A DNA stretch of 34,841 bases from the NCBI RefSeq assembly GCF_009696375.1, contig NZ_VUMD01000027.1:1-34841 (forward strand), given 5' to 3'. Below are positions 1-8,992 of this stretch, one piece after another. A model generated the notes under the pieces. That model was not told the DNA's origin, did not search any database, and saw nothing but the letters and a program-made list of their open reading frames with translations. The first letter of the stretch is position 1. The number at the start of each line of letters is the position of its first letter. The stretch is from Clostridium porci. GTDB taxonomy: Bacteria > Bacillota > Clostridia > Lachnospirales > Lachnospiraceae. Position numbers and translations under genes: made by a program.

Positions 1-111
1 GCTTAAAACAATCCGCGTGATTGCTTTGATAAAATCCACATTTGTTTTGCCGTCATTGGCGACGGCTATTTTGTTATGCACATTTTTCCTGCCACAAAAA
101 AGTGCTTGCAT
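1..111 (-). CDS. Partial ORF at window edge, unknown
   Basis: A minus-strand reading frame opens with ATG at 111 and runs off the left edge of the window without a stop. It reads M-Q-A-L-F-C-G-R-K-N-V-H-N-K-I-A-V-A-N-D and onward. It lies downstream of a terminator on the same strand. The nearest purine-rich ribosome-site candidate (GGAGG around 140) is too far away for a confident start, so the true start is uncertain. I do not recognise the product. Its place next to a Tn1549-type XRE gene suggests the beginning of another conjugative-element gene, which is inference only. Confidence 0.3.
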   Translation of the reverse strand, partial: MQALFCGRKNVHNKIAVANDGKTNVDFIKAITRIVLS

Positions 112-207
112 TATTAGCAGGTTTGCTGTTTTTCTTTTCCTCCACTCCTAATACTCCGAAAAGCCCTTAAACTACCCGCAAAAGAGCGCTTTGGAAAGAA
201 AAATTTG

Positions 208-233
208 CAAAAAAATAAGAGGCCCTTGGCCTC
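208..233 (-). terminator. Rho-independent terminator after XRE pseudogene
   Basis: A perfect 6-bp stem GAGGCC/GGCCTC with a 3-base loop (219-233), read on the minus strand, is followed by an almost pure T tract. It sits about 25 bp past the stop of the minus-strand XRE pseudogene and fits as its terminator. Confidence 0.7.
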
Positions 234-257
234 CATAAAAGCAAAACAGAGGATACC

Positions 258-637
258 TTACTCACCCTCCGTTTCCCCGTCGATTTCATTCAATTTGATT
301 ACCCCGTCAATGACGCCCTCGACGGTAGTCAGGTATTTTTCCGGTCAGAACTGCAACTTGTGGCTTGTCCGCTGGCGCTGTTCGCTGTCCTCTCTGATTA
401 AGCCAGGATTAAAATAGCGTTCCGCTGGTTTCATAGTCGGATAAGTTGCATCACAACCGGCACACTCGGTATGGTGCCGCACAGCTCAATATTGGCAAGA
501 TAGCGTGGGTCTATCCCCACCCGTTCCGCCAACTCCCTGCGGGACATTCCCACGGCTTCCCGTGCCTGTTGCACATCCGCCCCGAAACTTTCAAAATCGC
601 GGCGGTCTTTTACATTTGGTATATTATATCCCCCCAC
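258..637 (-). pseudogene. XRE-family HTH regulator, broken by frameshift and nonsense codon
   Basis: The first 68 codons (GTG at 637) encode a Cro/C1-type helix-turn-helix: R-R-E-L-A-E-R-V-G-I-D-P-R-Y-L-A-N-I-E followed by G-T-I-P-S. This matches the regulators found in Tn1549-like elements. The frame stops with TGA at 431-433. A shift of one base continues as K-P-A-E-R-Y-F-N-P-G-L-I-R-E-D-S-E-Q down to an in-frame TGA at 345-347 (probably a former Cys codon). The same frame then runs P-E-K-Y-L-T-T-V-E-G-V-I-D-G to a TAA at 258-260. Restoring one base and one codon gives a protein of about 125 residues, the usual size for the family. An ATG at 642 is followed directly by TAG, so the start is also uncertain. 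Confidence 0.75.
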
Positions 638-802
638 TACATTCTATTGTTCATAGAGCGCGTCGGGAATGATTTAATATGTACTTTCGATTCATTTTAT
701 AATTCTGAGCTTTGAAAACTTAAAAGTATTATTAACAAATAAAAATCACTTAGACTATTGAAGTATTGGTTATTAGGCTTTCATATGCTACTTGTGAGCT
801 GA

Positions 803-1828
803 TCAGTGTAAAACATCCTTTTGTGTTCCTGCAAATAGTGTTTGTGTCGCTGACCCTATATCCCGATGGGCTTCGTCCGCTTCCAACAGCTTTTGTATTG
901 CGGCAGGTGTGTACCCAAAGGTCTGACGGAAAACGGAATAAAAATTGCTGATTCCTTGATAGCCAACAGCTTCCGAAACCTCCTGAATAGCAAGCGTGCC
1001 GTCCGCCAATAGATCAAGCGCACGTTCCATGCGCAAGGTACGGACATATTCCGCAACACTTTTCCCCTCAGTCAGACGAAAGCCCTTTTGCAGCTTGTTC
1101 TTATTAACGCCGACCTTCCTGCAAAGCTCAAGAATAGTAGGCGGATGCTTCAAGTTTGTTTGCAGGATAGCTTTTGCGCTTTCTACTGCGCAGATTTCGT
1201 TCGCATCAAGATAGGCAGGCGGTTGTGCAGATAGCTGTTGCACAAGGTCGATTAGGGAACCGGCGACTTCCATCCCCAGCCCCTTTAGCCATGTGTCAAA
1301 AGCAAGTCCCGTCAGGCGGCATTGTTCAATGCGGTGATAGCTGGCTACCAGCTCTGGAGCATGAAGATTCGCACCGTGAATCGTGTTCTTTGCATCCCGC
1401 CAAAAGCTGTCATAGAGCGGTATATTATTCTCAGCGAAGAATGCTTCCTGAAAATATAGTCCTTGAAACCGCAACCGTTGTCCGCCGGAAATTTTCATAA
1501 AAAATGGAATGGGCGAATCAAAAACAAAACAATTGATGCCCTCACCAAAATGTATCATCTGCGTTTTCTGTGTATAGGTTTCGACTGCGCCCTGTTCACT
1601 CAATCCAATCCCCACATATCGTTGTCTGAATTGGCTGCGGACGACAGTATCACGTGGATAAGTAAAATCTGCATCGGCGGCAGAAAAGCCCCGCAAATCG
1701 CCCCAAAAACGAACTTTTGAATGTTCTCCTGGAAACGCATAGTGAAAACCATTCAGCGCATTTTTCTTGACGCCGCCAAGAGATATGTAAAAATCCAGCA
1801 TTTCATCGATGCTGTGTATTGTTATCAT
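803..1828 (-). CDS. AraC-family transcriptional regulator
   Basis: This encodes a 341-residue regulator with an N-terminal sensor-type region and a C-terminal AraC double HTH, roughly residues 240-320. The second helix-turn-helix and signature are visible as I-Q-E-V-S-E-A-V-G-Y-Q-G-I-S-N-F-Y-S-V-F followed by R-Q-T-F-G-Y-T-P. I chose ATG at 1828 rather than an in-frame start 17 codons upstream because GGCGG sits just ahead of it on the minus strand. It is transcribed away from the ABC/ECF operon, an arrangement like ybtA beside ybtPQ, and it probably activates that operon. The ligand is unknown. Confidence 0.88.
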   Translation of the reverse strand: MITIHSIDEMLDFYISLGGVKKNALNGFHYAFPGEHSKVRFWGDLRGFSAADADFTYPRDTVVRSQFRQRYVGIGLSEQGAVETYTQKTQMIHFGEGINCFVFDSPIPFFMKISGGQRLRFQGLYFQEAFFAENNIPLYDSFWRDAKNTIHGANLHAPELVASYHRIEQCRLTGLAFDTWLKGLGMEVAGSLIDLVQQLSAQPPAYLDANEICAVESAKAILQTNLKHPPTILELCRKVGVNKNKLQKGFRLTEGKSVAEYVRTLRMERALDLLADGTLAIQEVSEAVGYQGISNFYSVFRQTFGYTPAAIQKLLEADEAHRDIGSATQTLFAGTQKDVLH

Positions 1829-1998
1829 GGAAGAACCGCCTTTCTTTTTGTTCTGGCACAAAGATTTCTGATTTGGCACAAATTTTGGTCAGTTTCACTC
1901 AACTATATATGAGATCATACCATAAAAATCAGCTATGTTTCAATGGTTTCTGGTAATTTGTGAAATGTGAGTTTTGTTTTGAGGCACTTTTCGTTATG

Positions 1999-2026
1999 TT
2001 GACAACTTATCTTACATGCGTATAAT
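1999..2026 (+). promoter_or_regulatory. Sigma-A promoter of the ABC/ECF operon
   Basis: A perfect -35 TTGACA (1999-2004) and a perfect -10 TATAAT (2021-2026) are separated by 16 bp. They lie 80 bp before the first ABC gene, whose ATG at 2108 has a good AAAGGAG site. The match to consensus is strong enough that a repressor would be expected to control it. Confidence 0.85.
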
Positions 2027-2030
2027 CTAT

Positions 2031-2056
2031 TATTGGTTAGCTATAGCTAACTAATA
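2031..2056 (+). promoter_or_regulatory. Palindromic operator, DtxR/IdeR-box-like
   Basis: A perfect 16-bp palindrome, GTTAGCTATAGCTAAC (2036-2051), extends to a 26-bp imperfect palindrome with one mismatch. It begins a few bases after the -10 box, where bound protein would block transcription. Each half carries GGTTAGC-like sequence, as does the DtxR/IdeR consensus TTAGGTTAGCCTAACCTAA. The operon ends with a broken DtxR-family gene, so control by that family is a reasonable inference. Confidence 0.65.
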
Positions 2057-2107
2057 GAAATTTTGCGGTATCTGTTATGAAACAAAAGCCGCAGAGAAAG
2101 GAGTATT

Positions 2108-3916
2108 ATGCAAGATACAAAGAAAAATGTCATCCTCCGTGTATTCCGAACCGCACGTTGCAATCCGGGAAAATATATCCTCGGTGTGACCTGCTCTGCG
2201 CTCAGCGTCCTGCTGTCCGGTGTACCGTTCTATACGGTCTACCGAATTGTCCGGCTGTTTTTGTTGGCTTCATGGAAAGGAACGGCTATTCCAATTGATG
2301 AGATATGGCTGTGGGAGGCGATTACGATAGGAAGTATTGTACTGGGGATTGTGCTGTCTGTTATCGGCAGCTTTTCCTGCCATGCCTGTGCGTTCAATGC
2401 TCTGTATGATTTGCGTATGCGCATTCTCGACCACATGGGGCGGCTGAACCTCGGCTTTTATACAAGCGGGCAATCCGGCGCGATACAGAAAACGATGAAT
2501 GAGAACATCGAAAAAATGGAAAATATCATAGCCCATGATGTTTCCAATATCTTCGGTGCGGGACTTTTGCTTGCATCTTTGGCCGTGTTAATGTTTTCTC
2601 TCAACATCACGCTGGCACTGACGATTTTTATTGCCTTAGCGTTTGCATTTCTCATCCAATTTTCCGCGTTCGGCGGAAAGCAAGGGCAAAAGATATGGAG
2701 CGATCTAAACCATTCCTCCACTGAGCTGGATGCCGCATTTTCTGAATATGTGGCGGGCATGGAGGAAGAAAAAATCTTTGGCAGACCAGAGGCGGCCGCC
2801 CGCCGTTTGACAGGGCTGGTGGAGAAAAACAGGGAACACTGGAAAGTCTATCTGAAGCGCGTTACACCGATTTTCGGTGCGTACAAGACCATTACCATCT
2901 CTGTGCTGGCGTTTTTGCTGGCTGTCGGCTGCATACTGCTGTATCTGAAGCCCGACGACCACAATCTTATGATGGAGCTTTTGATGTTCCTGATCGTCGG
3001 CCCCGCCTGCATTAGTCCATTGATGGAGTTGGTGGAGTTTGGCGCAGATTTACGAAACTTGTCGGTACGCATGGATCAAATCGATGCGATATTGAATCTA
3101 CAACCCATATCCGAGGGAACAGAAACCAAGCCAGAGGGCGAAGCCAATGTCTCATTTCATGATGTGAGCTTTTCCTATCAAAACGCTGCCGACCCGCTGC
3201 GTCGCATGGCTCTGAATCACCTGACAATGGAGATACCGACAGGGAGTTTTGCCGCTTTGGTAGGACCGTCCGGCGGAGGGAAATCCACGGCAGGGCAACT
3301 TATCGCCCGGTTTTGGGACGTGGAAAGCGGCTCTATTACCATCGCAGGAAGAGACATTCGGGAGTATTCTGCAAAAGCCCTGATGAGTACCGTTTCCTTT
3401 GTTTTTCAGGACACACATATTTTTGCAGAGAGCGTATATGACAATATCGCCATGCACAGCAAGGTTCACCGCGAGGACGTGGAGCGCGCAGCAAAAGCGG
3501 CAAGATGCCATGAGTTCATCTGCTCCCTGCCAAACGGCTATGATACAAAGCTGGGCGATGGCGGACATAAGTTGTCAGGCGGTGAGGCACAGCGCATCGC
3601 TATTGCGAGAGCGATCTTAAAGGACGCGCCCATCGTCGTACTGGATGAGGCAATGGCTTTTACCGATGCGGAAAACGAGCTTGCCCTGAGAGAAAGTATG
3701 GCGGAGCTTTTGAGGGGCAAGACTGTCCTGATGATCGCGCACCGGCTTTATTCCGTTCAGGATGCAGACTGCATTTTTGTATTGGAGAATGGGCAACTCA
3801 AAGAAAGCGGCACACATACCGAGCTGCTACAATCAAAGGGACTGTATGCACATCTGTGGGCGATTCAGAACGAAACAGAAAGCTGGCAGATGAAAGGAGG
3901 GCTTGTCCATGTTTAA
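2108..3916 (+). CDS. ABC half-transporter (exporter fold), YbtP/IrtA-like
   Basis: A 602-residue protein with an N-terminal six-helix exporter-type membrane domain (about residues 1-320) and a C-terminal ATPase. Walker A G-P-S-G-G-G-K-S-T starts near residue 386. The signature is L-S-G-G-E-A-Q-R, and Walker B with its tail reads V-V-L-D-E-A-M-A-F-T-D-A-E-N-E. The L-D-E-A-x-A-F-x-D-x-E-N-E form, instead of L-D-E-P-T-A-S-L-D, is typical of the YbtP/YbtQ and IrtA/IrtB siderophore importers, which use an exporter fold. It overlaps the second ABC gene by 14 bp and probably pairs with it as a heterodimer. Substrate: probably a metal-chelate or siderophore-like compound, by family and context only; drug export cannot be excluded. 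Confidence 0.88.
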   Translation: MQDTKKNVILRVFRTARCNPGKYILGVTCSALSVLLSGVPFYTVYRIVRLFLLASWKGTAIPIDEIWLWEAITIGSIVLGIVLSVIGSFSCHACAFNALYDLRMRILDHMGRLNLGFYTSGQSGAIQKTMNENIEKMENIIAHDVSNIFGAGLLLASLAVLMFSLNITLALTIFIALAFAFLIQFSAFGGKQGQKIWSDLNHSSTELDAAFSEYVAGMEEEKIFGRPEAAARRLTGLVEKNREHWKVYLKRVTPIFGAYKTITISVLAFLLAVGCILLYLKPDDHNLMMELLMFLIVGPACISPLMELVEFGADLRNLSVRMDQIDAILNLQPISEGTETKPEGEANVSFHDVSFSYQNAADPLRRMALNHLTMEIPTGSFAALVGPSGGGKSTAGQLIARFWDVESGSITIAGRDIREYSAKALMSTVSFVFQDTHIFAESVYDNIAMHSKVHREDVERAAKAARCHEFICSLPNGYDTKLGDGGHKLSGGEAQRIAIARAILKDAPIVVLDEAMAFTDAENELALRESMAELLRGKTVLMIAHRLYSVQDADCIFVLENGQLKESGTHTELLQSKGLYAHLWAIQNETESWQMKGGLVHV

Positions 3917-5651
3917 GATAATCCAGCAATTCACCTTCCATCATCCGAAACAGATTATTGCGCCGACGCTGTGGCTGTTTCTTTCGCAGGCATTCAGTAT
4001 TCTTCCCGCGATCCTCGCATATATGGCGATTTATCTCTTATGGCAAGCATTTTATCCACCATATATGCTGGATATTGCGCTGTTGATTAAAATTGCGGTC
4101 ATAGGACTTGGTTACGTCCTGTTTCAATATGTGGTAGAGTTGATTTCCTACTACAACACCTATGGGCGGGCGTACAACGATACCGCAGACAAACGCATTG
4201 CTTATATCCAAAAGTTGCGCCGCCAAAGCCTTGGCTTCTTTTCCTCAAAGGAATCCGGCGAGTTAACCAGCTCCTTTGCAAGTGATTTTGCCAATGTGGA
4301 ATATACCATGTGTTACTGGTTGCCCTATCCTATTGGCGTAGGCTTTTTTCTGTCGCTTTCCTTTGTTTGTATTCTGTTCTTTGACTGGCGTATGGCGGTG
4401 TCGATCTTCGCTATGCTGCCGGTCTGCGCAATTCTGATGCTACAAATTGCAAAAGTAAAGGAAAAACACGGCCGTCAGGTCATGGAGGCAAAAGCGCGAG
4501 CTGCAACACAACTCAACGAATATCTGCATGGAATGAAAGACCTCAAAGCCTACCATCGCACCGGCAGCGGATTTGATGCTCTGGAAAAAGCGTTTTCTGA
4601 CCTGCGCAGGGAATCGCTGCGGGAGGAAGCTGTTGCGGGAAGCCTTTCTACCCTGTGCGCATCATTGGTCAAATTCGTCGTTCCTGTGACGGCGGCAGTA
4701 GGTTTGTATTTGCTGCTGGGCGGTACTCTTACCATCCTGGACTTCGCTGGTTTTCTTGTAATCGCCACAAAACTGACGGAACCGGCGCTTACCCTTGTGA
4801 GCAGCATTTCTGCTCTGCGGGGCATGGCGTTATCCGGCGAACGGCTGGATAAGGTAATGACACTACCAGACCTCTCCGGTGAGGACGAAATCGATTACGG
4901 TGACAGCTATACCTTTAACAGTGTTTCCTTTGGCTATACAGAGAGTACCAACGTTATCCATGACGTGAGTTTTGAAATATCGGCGGGTGCACTTACGGCT
5001 TTGGTAGGCCCCTCTGGAAGCGGCAAATCCACGCTTCTGCGGCTAATGGCGCGATTCTGGGACTATCAGAGTGGGCAGGTGCGTTTTGCCGGAAAAGAGC
5101 TTCGTAGTATTGCGCCGGAAAACCTGCTTTCTCAGGTATCTATGGTGATGCAAAATACCTATCTATTCCGGGGTACGATACGGGAGAACCTGTGCTTTGG
5201 GAACGAAAACATCACAGAACAGCAAATAATCGATGCCTGCCAGAAGGCGCGTTGCCACAGCTTCATTTCCGCCTTGCCGGAGGGGTACGATACAGTTGTG
5301 GGAGAAGGCGGTGCAACTCTGTCCGGGGGTGAGCGACAACGTATCTCATTAGCGAGAGCATTTTTGAAGGATGTTCCGATTTTGCTTCTGGATGAGCCTA
5401 CCGCATCTCTCGATGCAGACAACGAGGCAATGGTGCAAAAAGCGTTGGATGAAATATCCAAAGATCGCACCGTGATTATGATTGCGCATCGGCTGAAAAC
5501 CGTGCGTGGCGCACAGAAGATTCTTGTTCTTGAAAACGGCAGAATCACACAGCAGGGAACCCATAACCAGCTTGTCAAAACGAACGGACTTTATTCCCGG
5601 TTGTGGGAACTGCAAAATCTGGCTGGAAACTATACTTTCAAACAATCTTAG
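3903..5651 (+). CDS. ABC half-transporter (exporter fold), YbtQ/IrtB-like
   Basis: A 582-residue partner of the preceding gene with the same plan: membrane domain to about residue 320, then an ATPase. Walker A reads G-P-S-G-S-G-K-S-T, the signature L-S-G-G-E-R-Q-R, Walker B plus D-loop L-L-L-D-E-P-T-A-S-L-D, and the H-loop A-H-R-L. All catalytic motifs are canonical, unlike the partner's altered D-loop. Its ATG lies inside the end of the upstream gene behind AAAGGAGG, which implies translational coupling. It acts in the cytoplasmic membrane. Confidence 0.88.
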   Translation: MSMFKIIQQFTFHHPKQIIAPTLWLFLSQAFSILPAILAYMAIYLLWQAFYPPYMLDIALLIKIAVIGLGYVLFQYVVELISYYNTYGRAYNDTADKRIAYIQKLRRQSLGFFSSKESGELTSSFASDFANVEYTMCYWLPYPIGVGFFLSLSFVCILFFDWRMAVSIFAMLPVCAILMLQIAKVKEKHGRQVMEAKARAATQLNEYLHGMKDLKAYHRTGSGFDALEKAFSDLRRESLREEAVAGSLSTLCASLVKFVVPVTAAVGLYLLLGGTLTILDFAGFLVIATKLTEPALTLVSSISALRGMALSGERLDKVMTLPDLSGEDEIDYGDSYTFNSVSFGYTESTNVIHDVSFEISAGALTALVGPSGSGKSTLLRLMARFWDYQSGQVRFAGKELRSIAPENLLSQVSMVMQNTYLFRGTIRENLCFGNENITEQQIIDACQKARCHSFISALPEGYDTVVGEGGATLSGGERQRISLARAFLKDVPILLLDEPTASLDADNEAMVQKALDEISKDRTVIMIAHRLKTVRGAQKILVLENGRITQQGTHNQLVKTNGLYSRLWELQNLAGNYTFKQS

Positions 5652-5659
5652 GAGGAAAA

Positions 5660-6268
5660 ATGAAATCAAAATTCTTAAACCTAAAGGAGTTCGTCCTTGA
5701 TATTGTACTGTCCTGCCTGATGATCGGCATTGGCTATCTCATCATGTTACCATTTGCGGCAAATATGCAGTTGCTATATTTCCTTGAACCGGGGCTTATC
5801 GGCCTTGTGAATGGCATCGTCTATGTACTGATGATCCGTAAATGCCCGAAAATCGGAACCCAGTTCATTATTGCTGCGCTGTACGGTACTTATATGTTGA
5901 TTATGGGTAGTGCCTATGCCGCTCTGTATTTCTACATTCTGGCTATTGTCAATGAACTGATTGTGCTGGGGGGCGGTTATCAAAGTAAAGTGCGCCCTGC
6001 TGTTCCTCATATCCTCATGTGGTGTCTGAACGCAATGGGAAGTACCCTGAACCTATTCCTGTTCCGTGAAAGTTACGTCAAGATTTATATGGATTTGGGT
6101 ATGGACGAAACTACTGCTATGTCGGCGGTCAGTCAAACGGCAGAGTTTTGGTGCGCTCCGCAAAATATTCTGCTCTCTCTTGGCGTGACAGCGGTTCTTT
6201 GCGTTGGCGGGTATCTGTTGGGCGTAAAGATGCTGGGCAAGCACTTTAATCCTGCCGGTGTCGTATGA
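5660..6268 (+). CDS. ECF transporter S component, MptD/Trep_Strep-type
   Basis: About 202 residues and strongly hydrophobic, with five to six membrane segments separated by short loops; no ATPase motifs. The size and pattern match substrate-binding S components of energy-coupling-factor transporters of the Trep_Strep (MptD-like) group, and EcfT and EcfA genes follow directly. I use ATG at 5660 because GGAGG (5651-5655) precedes it; a longer in-frame start at 5603 would sit inside the upstream gene. It overlaps ecfT by ATGA. Substrate not known; in this operon a metal-linked small molecule is likely. Confidence 0.82.
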   Translation: MKSKFLNLKEFVLDIVLSCLMIGIGYLIMLPFAANMQLLYFLEPGLIGLVNGIVYVLMIRKCPKIGTQFIIAALYGTYMLIMGSAYAALYFYILAIVNELIVLGGGYQSKVRPAVPHILMWCLNAMGSTLNLFLFRESYVKIYMDLGMDETTAMSAVSQTAEFWCAPQNILLSLGVTAVLCVGGYLLGVKMLGKHFNPAGVV

Positions 6269-6999
6269 ACGTGGAGAAAACAAAAACCAAAACAGCTATT
6301 GATCCAAGAACATGGCTCGTACATCTTTTGATTGGCGTGGCCGCAATTATTCTGATCCATTCCAACATAGGTGGCCTGTGGCTTTTCGCATGGTGTATGC
6401 TCTTGCAGCTCGCCATGCGAAAGGGGCAGTATACCATATCATTCTTGTTTGTGTATATTATTTTGACGGGATTTGCATGGATCGGGGTGCAACTTCTTCC
6501 TGATGACAGGTTTTACTTTTTGGGCCTTGCGTTTTCCAATATGGGCGTTATAGGACGCAAAGCAATCGTGCCGTTATCTTTTGCCGTATGCCTTGCGAAA
6601 GAACCTACCGGTTCCCTGATAGCCTCGTTGCAGGCTATGCGTCTGCCGAAAGCAGTGGGCATTGGGCTTGCCGTTTTGCTACGGTTTTTTCCGACCATTG
6701 GTGGTGAGTATCGGGCAATTCGTGCATCGCAGAGGTTTCGCGGGATTGGTGTAGGCATATTGTATACACTTACTCATCTTCCCTCAACAGCGGAATATAT
6801 TTTGATCCCGCTGATTCTGCGCACGACAAAAGTTGCAGAAGAACTCTCTGCATCTATGACAGTGAGAGGAGTGCATTTTTCCGGGAAAACAATTTCTTAT
6901 CGCCCTGTCCGCTTCACAGGAAAGGACGCCGCGCTCTGTGTGATAGCGTTGCTGATTCCCTTAACTGTATTTCTGCTGGAAAGGAGGGGGATTTTTTGA
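6265..6999 (+). CDS. ecfT: ECF transporter T component (EcfT)
   Basis: A 244-residue transmembrane protein with the EcfT layout: four to five N-terminal helices, then a cytoplasmic coupling region. That region carries the A-x-R family motif twice, as I-R-A-S-Q-R-F-R-G-I-G and, near residue 193, S-M-T-V-R-G. Those helices dock the ATPases. The gene overlaps the S-component gene by 4 bp and the ATPase gene by 4 bp, so all three are translated together. Symbol assigned by family and context. Confidence 0.85.
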   Translation: MNVEKTKTKTAIDPRTWLVHLLIGVAAIILIHSNIGGLWLFAWCMLLQLAMRKGQYTISFLFVYIILTGFAWIGVQLLPDDRFYFLGLAFSNMGVIGRKAIVPLSFAVCLAKEPTGSLIASLQAMRLPKAVGIGLAVLLRFFPTIGGEYRAIRASQRFRGIGVGILYTLTHLPSTAEYILIPLILRTTKVAEELSASMTVRGVHFSGKTISYRPVRFTGKDAALCVIALLIPLTVFLLERRGIF

Positions 7000-8450
7000 T
7001 TGAACTGAAAAACCTCTCTTTCACCTATGAGAACTCAAACGAAGCAAAGGGGCAGCTCAGAAGCATCGACCTTCACGTAAAAAAGGGTGAGTTTGTGATC
7101 CTGTCCGGCAGGAGTGGATGCGGCAAAACAACACTGACCCGTATTCTTAATGGCCTTTGTCCCGGCTTTTATCCGGGCAAGACAGCGGGCGGTTATTTTC
7201 TTAATGGAGAAGATGCGTTGCAAATGCCTGTCCACCGTTTAGGAACAATGGTAGGCAGCGTCTTTCAGAACCCGCGCAGCCAATTTTTCGCTACCAACAC
7301 AACGGATGAGATCGTGCTGGGAATGGAAAACATTCCTCTGGATCGAACAGTCATGCAGGTGCGACTAAAGGCGGTTTGTAAACAGATGGATATTGAACAT
7401 CTGATAGAGCGGAAGATATTTCCCCTGTCCAGCGGGGAAAAACAACTTGTCGCCATTGCTTCTATCTATGCGATGGCGCCGAACGTCATTGTCTTAGATG
7501 AGCCGTCCGCAAACTTGGATAGCGAGGCGACGGTGCGCCTTGGCGCGTTACTTTACCGTCTGAAACTGGAGGGACATACGATTATTCTCTCAGAGCATCG
7601 TTTTCATTATGTACGGGATTCTTTTGACCGGCTTGTTTTTATGGAGGAAGGTACAATTTCCGCTGTTTATGACAGAGAGGCAGCCCTATCCCTGACAGCA
7701 AAGCAGATGCTGTCGATGGGGCTTCGCCCTTTTGCGCCGCCTCCCTTTCGCGTAGGCGGGGCATATCTGCAAAATCAACATAATGTTTTACAGGTGTCCG
7801 CAATCTCCTGTATGCTGGACAACAAGCAAATTTTGGAGGCTGTCAGTTTTGCTGCACAAAGCGGAAAAATCCTTGCGATTGCAGGGCCAAACGGCGCAGG
7901 TAAATCCACTCTTTGCCGCATTATCACAGGCTTATACCGGGCAATGGGGGTAGTTTCGTTTGACGGTGAAATCCTGAAACGGAAACGCCGAACACAGAAA
8001 TCTTTTTTCGTACAGCAGGATTCCGACTATCAGCTCTATGCACCTACCGTACTGGATGAATTTTCCCTTGGGAGAAAGAGTACAGTCAAGCTGCGAGAAA
8101 CAGCACTTTCCCAGTTGCGGAAAATGGGCTTGGAGAGCTTCACACAGAGGCATCCCGCATCTCTTTCCGGTGGCCAGAAGCAGCGCCTCCTATTGGCGCT
8201 GGCAGCGGCAAGCGGAAGAAAGCTGTTAGTATTCGACGAGCCAACCAGCGGCTTAGACGGATTCAATATGCACTTGACGGTCAATCTGCTGAAACAGCTT
8301 GCAGGAGAAGGCCGCTGCATCCTGCTCATTACGCACGATATTGAGTTGATTGCGGAAGCAGCGGACAGCGTTCTCTACATTGAGGGAGGAAAGCTACGCT
8401 ATCATCGGAATGTCCTGCGGGAAATGAGGGGTGATGATGAAAATTCATAA
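6996..8450 (+). CDS. Fused double ATPase of ECF transporter (EcfA-EcfA')
   Basis: Two ABC ATPase domains lie in one 484-residue chain. Domain 1 has G-R-S-G-C-G-K-T-T near residue 40, L-S-S-G-E-K-Q and V-L-D-E-P-S-A-N-L-D. Domain 2, after about residue 260, has G-P-N-G-A-G-K-S-T, L-S-G-G-Q-K-Q-R and V-F-D-E-P-T-S-G-L-D. Together they would form the EcfA/EcfA' pair that drives the T and S components. Translation starts at TTG (6996), overlapping the ecfT stop, with AGGAGGGGG just upstream. Its 3' end overlaps the start of the DtxR-like pseudogene. Confidence 0.88.
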   Translation: MIELKNLSFTYENSNEAKGQLRSIDLHVKKGEFVILSGRSGCGKTTLTRILNGLCPGFYPGKTAGGYFLNGEDALQMPVHRLGTMVGSVFQNPRSQFFATNTTDEIVLGMENIPLDRTVMQVRLKAVCKQMDIEHLIERKIFPLSSGEKQLVAIASIYAMAPNVIVLDEPSANLDSEATVRLGALLYRLKLEGHTIILSEHRFHYVRDSFDRLVFMEEGTISAVYDREAALSLTAKQMLSMGLRPFAPPPFRVGGAYLQNQHNVLQVSAISCMLDNKQILEAVSFAAQSGKILAIAGPNGAGKSTLCRIITGLYRAMGVVSFDGEILKRKRRTQKSFFVQQDSDYQLYAPTVLDEFSLGRKSTVKLRETALSQLRKMGLESFTQRHPASLSGGQKQRLLLALAAASGRKLLVFDEPTSGLDGFNMHLTVNLLKQLAGEGRCILLITHDIELIAEAADSVLYIEGGKLRYHRNVLREMRGDDENS

Positions 8451-8837
8451 CTCTGGAGAAGATTATTTAAAAGCTATACTGATATTGCAAAAGAAAAAAA
8501 GGTATGGTGCGTTCTGTTGACCTTTCCCGTCACATGGAAGTATCAAAGTCCAGCGTATGTACGGCGGTGAACGCCCTACGTGACGGCGGTTTTCTCACAA
8601 AGGATGGGGACCACTTTCTCCACCTGGCCGAGTTAGGGCGGGAAGTGGCCGAGAAAATCTATGCGCCATTGCTTTTTCATGAAACAGCTCATAGCCGCAG
8701 GCGTTGAGCCTAAAATTGCAGAAGCCGATGCCTGCCGTCTGGAACACGTTATTAGTAGTGAATCTTTTGAATGGTTTGTTTTAAGCAGTCGACCAATAGG
8801 CATTGAATCACACGAAATACGCTTCACCGCCCAATAG
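8434..8837 (+). pseudogene. DtxR/MntR-family metal-dependent regulator, two frameshifts
   Basis: The start overlaps the ATPase gene and reads M-K-I-H-N-S-G-E-D-Y-L-K-A-I-L-I-L-Q, the classic DtxR/MntR N-terminus. A run of seven A at 8494-8500 has one A too many. Removing one joins this to G-M-V-R-S-V-D-L-S-R-H and the winged-helix region V-S-K-S-S-V-C-T-A-V-N-A-L. A second frame change near 8661 is needed to reach M-R-H-C-F-F-M-K-Q-L-I-A-A-G-V, A-D-A-C-R-L-E-H-V-I-S and a stop at 8835. This part holds the metal-binding C-A/E-x-x-E-H-type motif as C-R-L-E-H. As it stands it makes only a short peptide. The intact form probably repressed this operon with a metal cofactor. Confidence 0.8.
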
Positions 8838-8992
8838 GGAAAGAAAAAACGTTGCAGGGGCAGAGGTTTTCTTGAGCGTAAAATGGATTTCTTAATCTGC
8901 GGCGGTTCAAAACCAAGTCTGCCGTTTCTTTGTCCTCCATAGGAAACGACGCCCTGACGCTGGCGAGATCGGCGGCTTAAGGAGGAGCCGTC

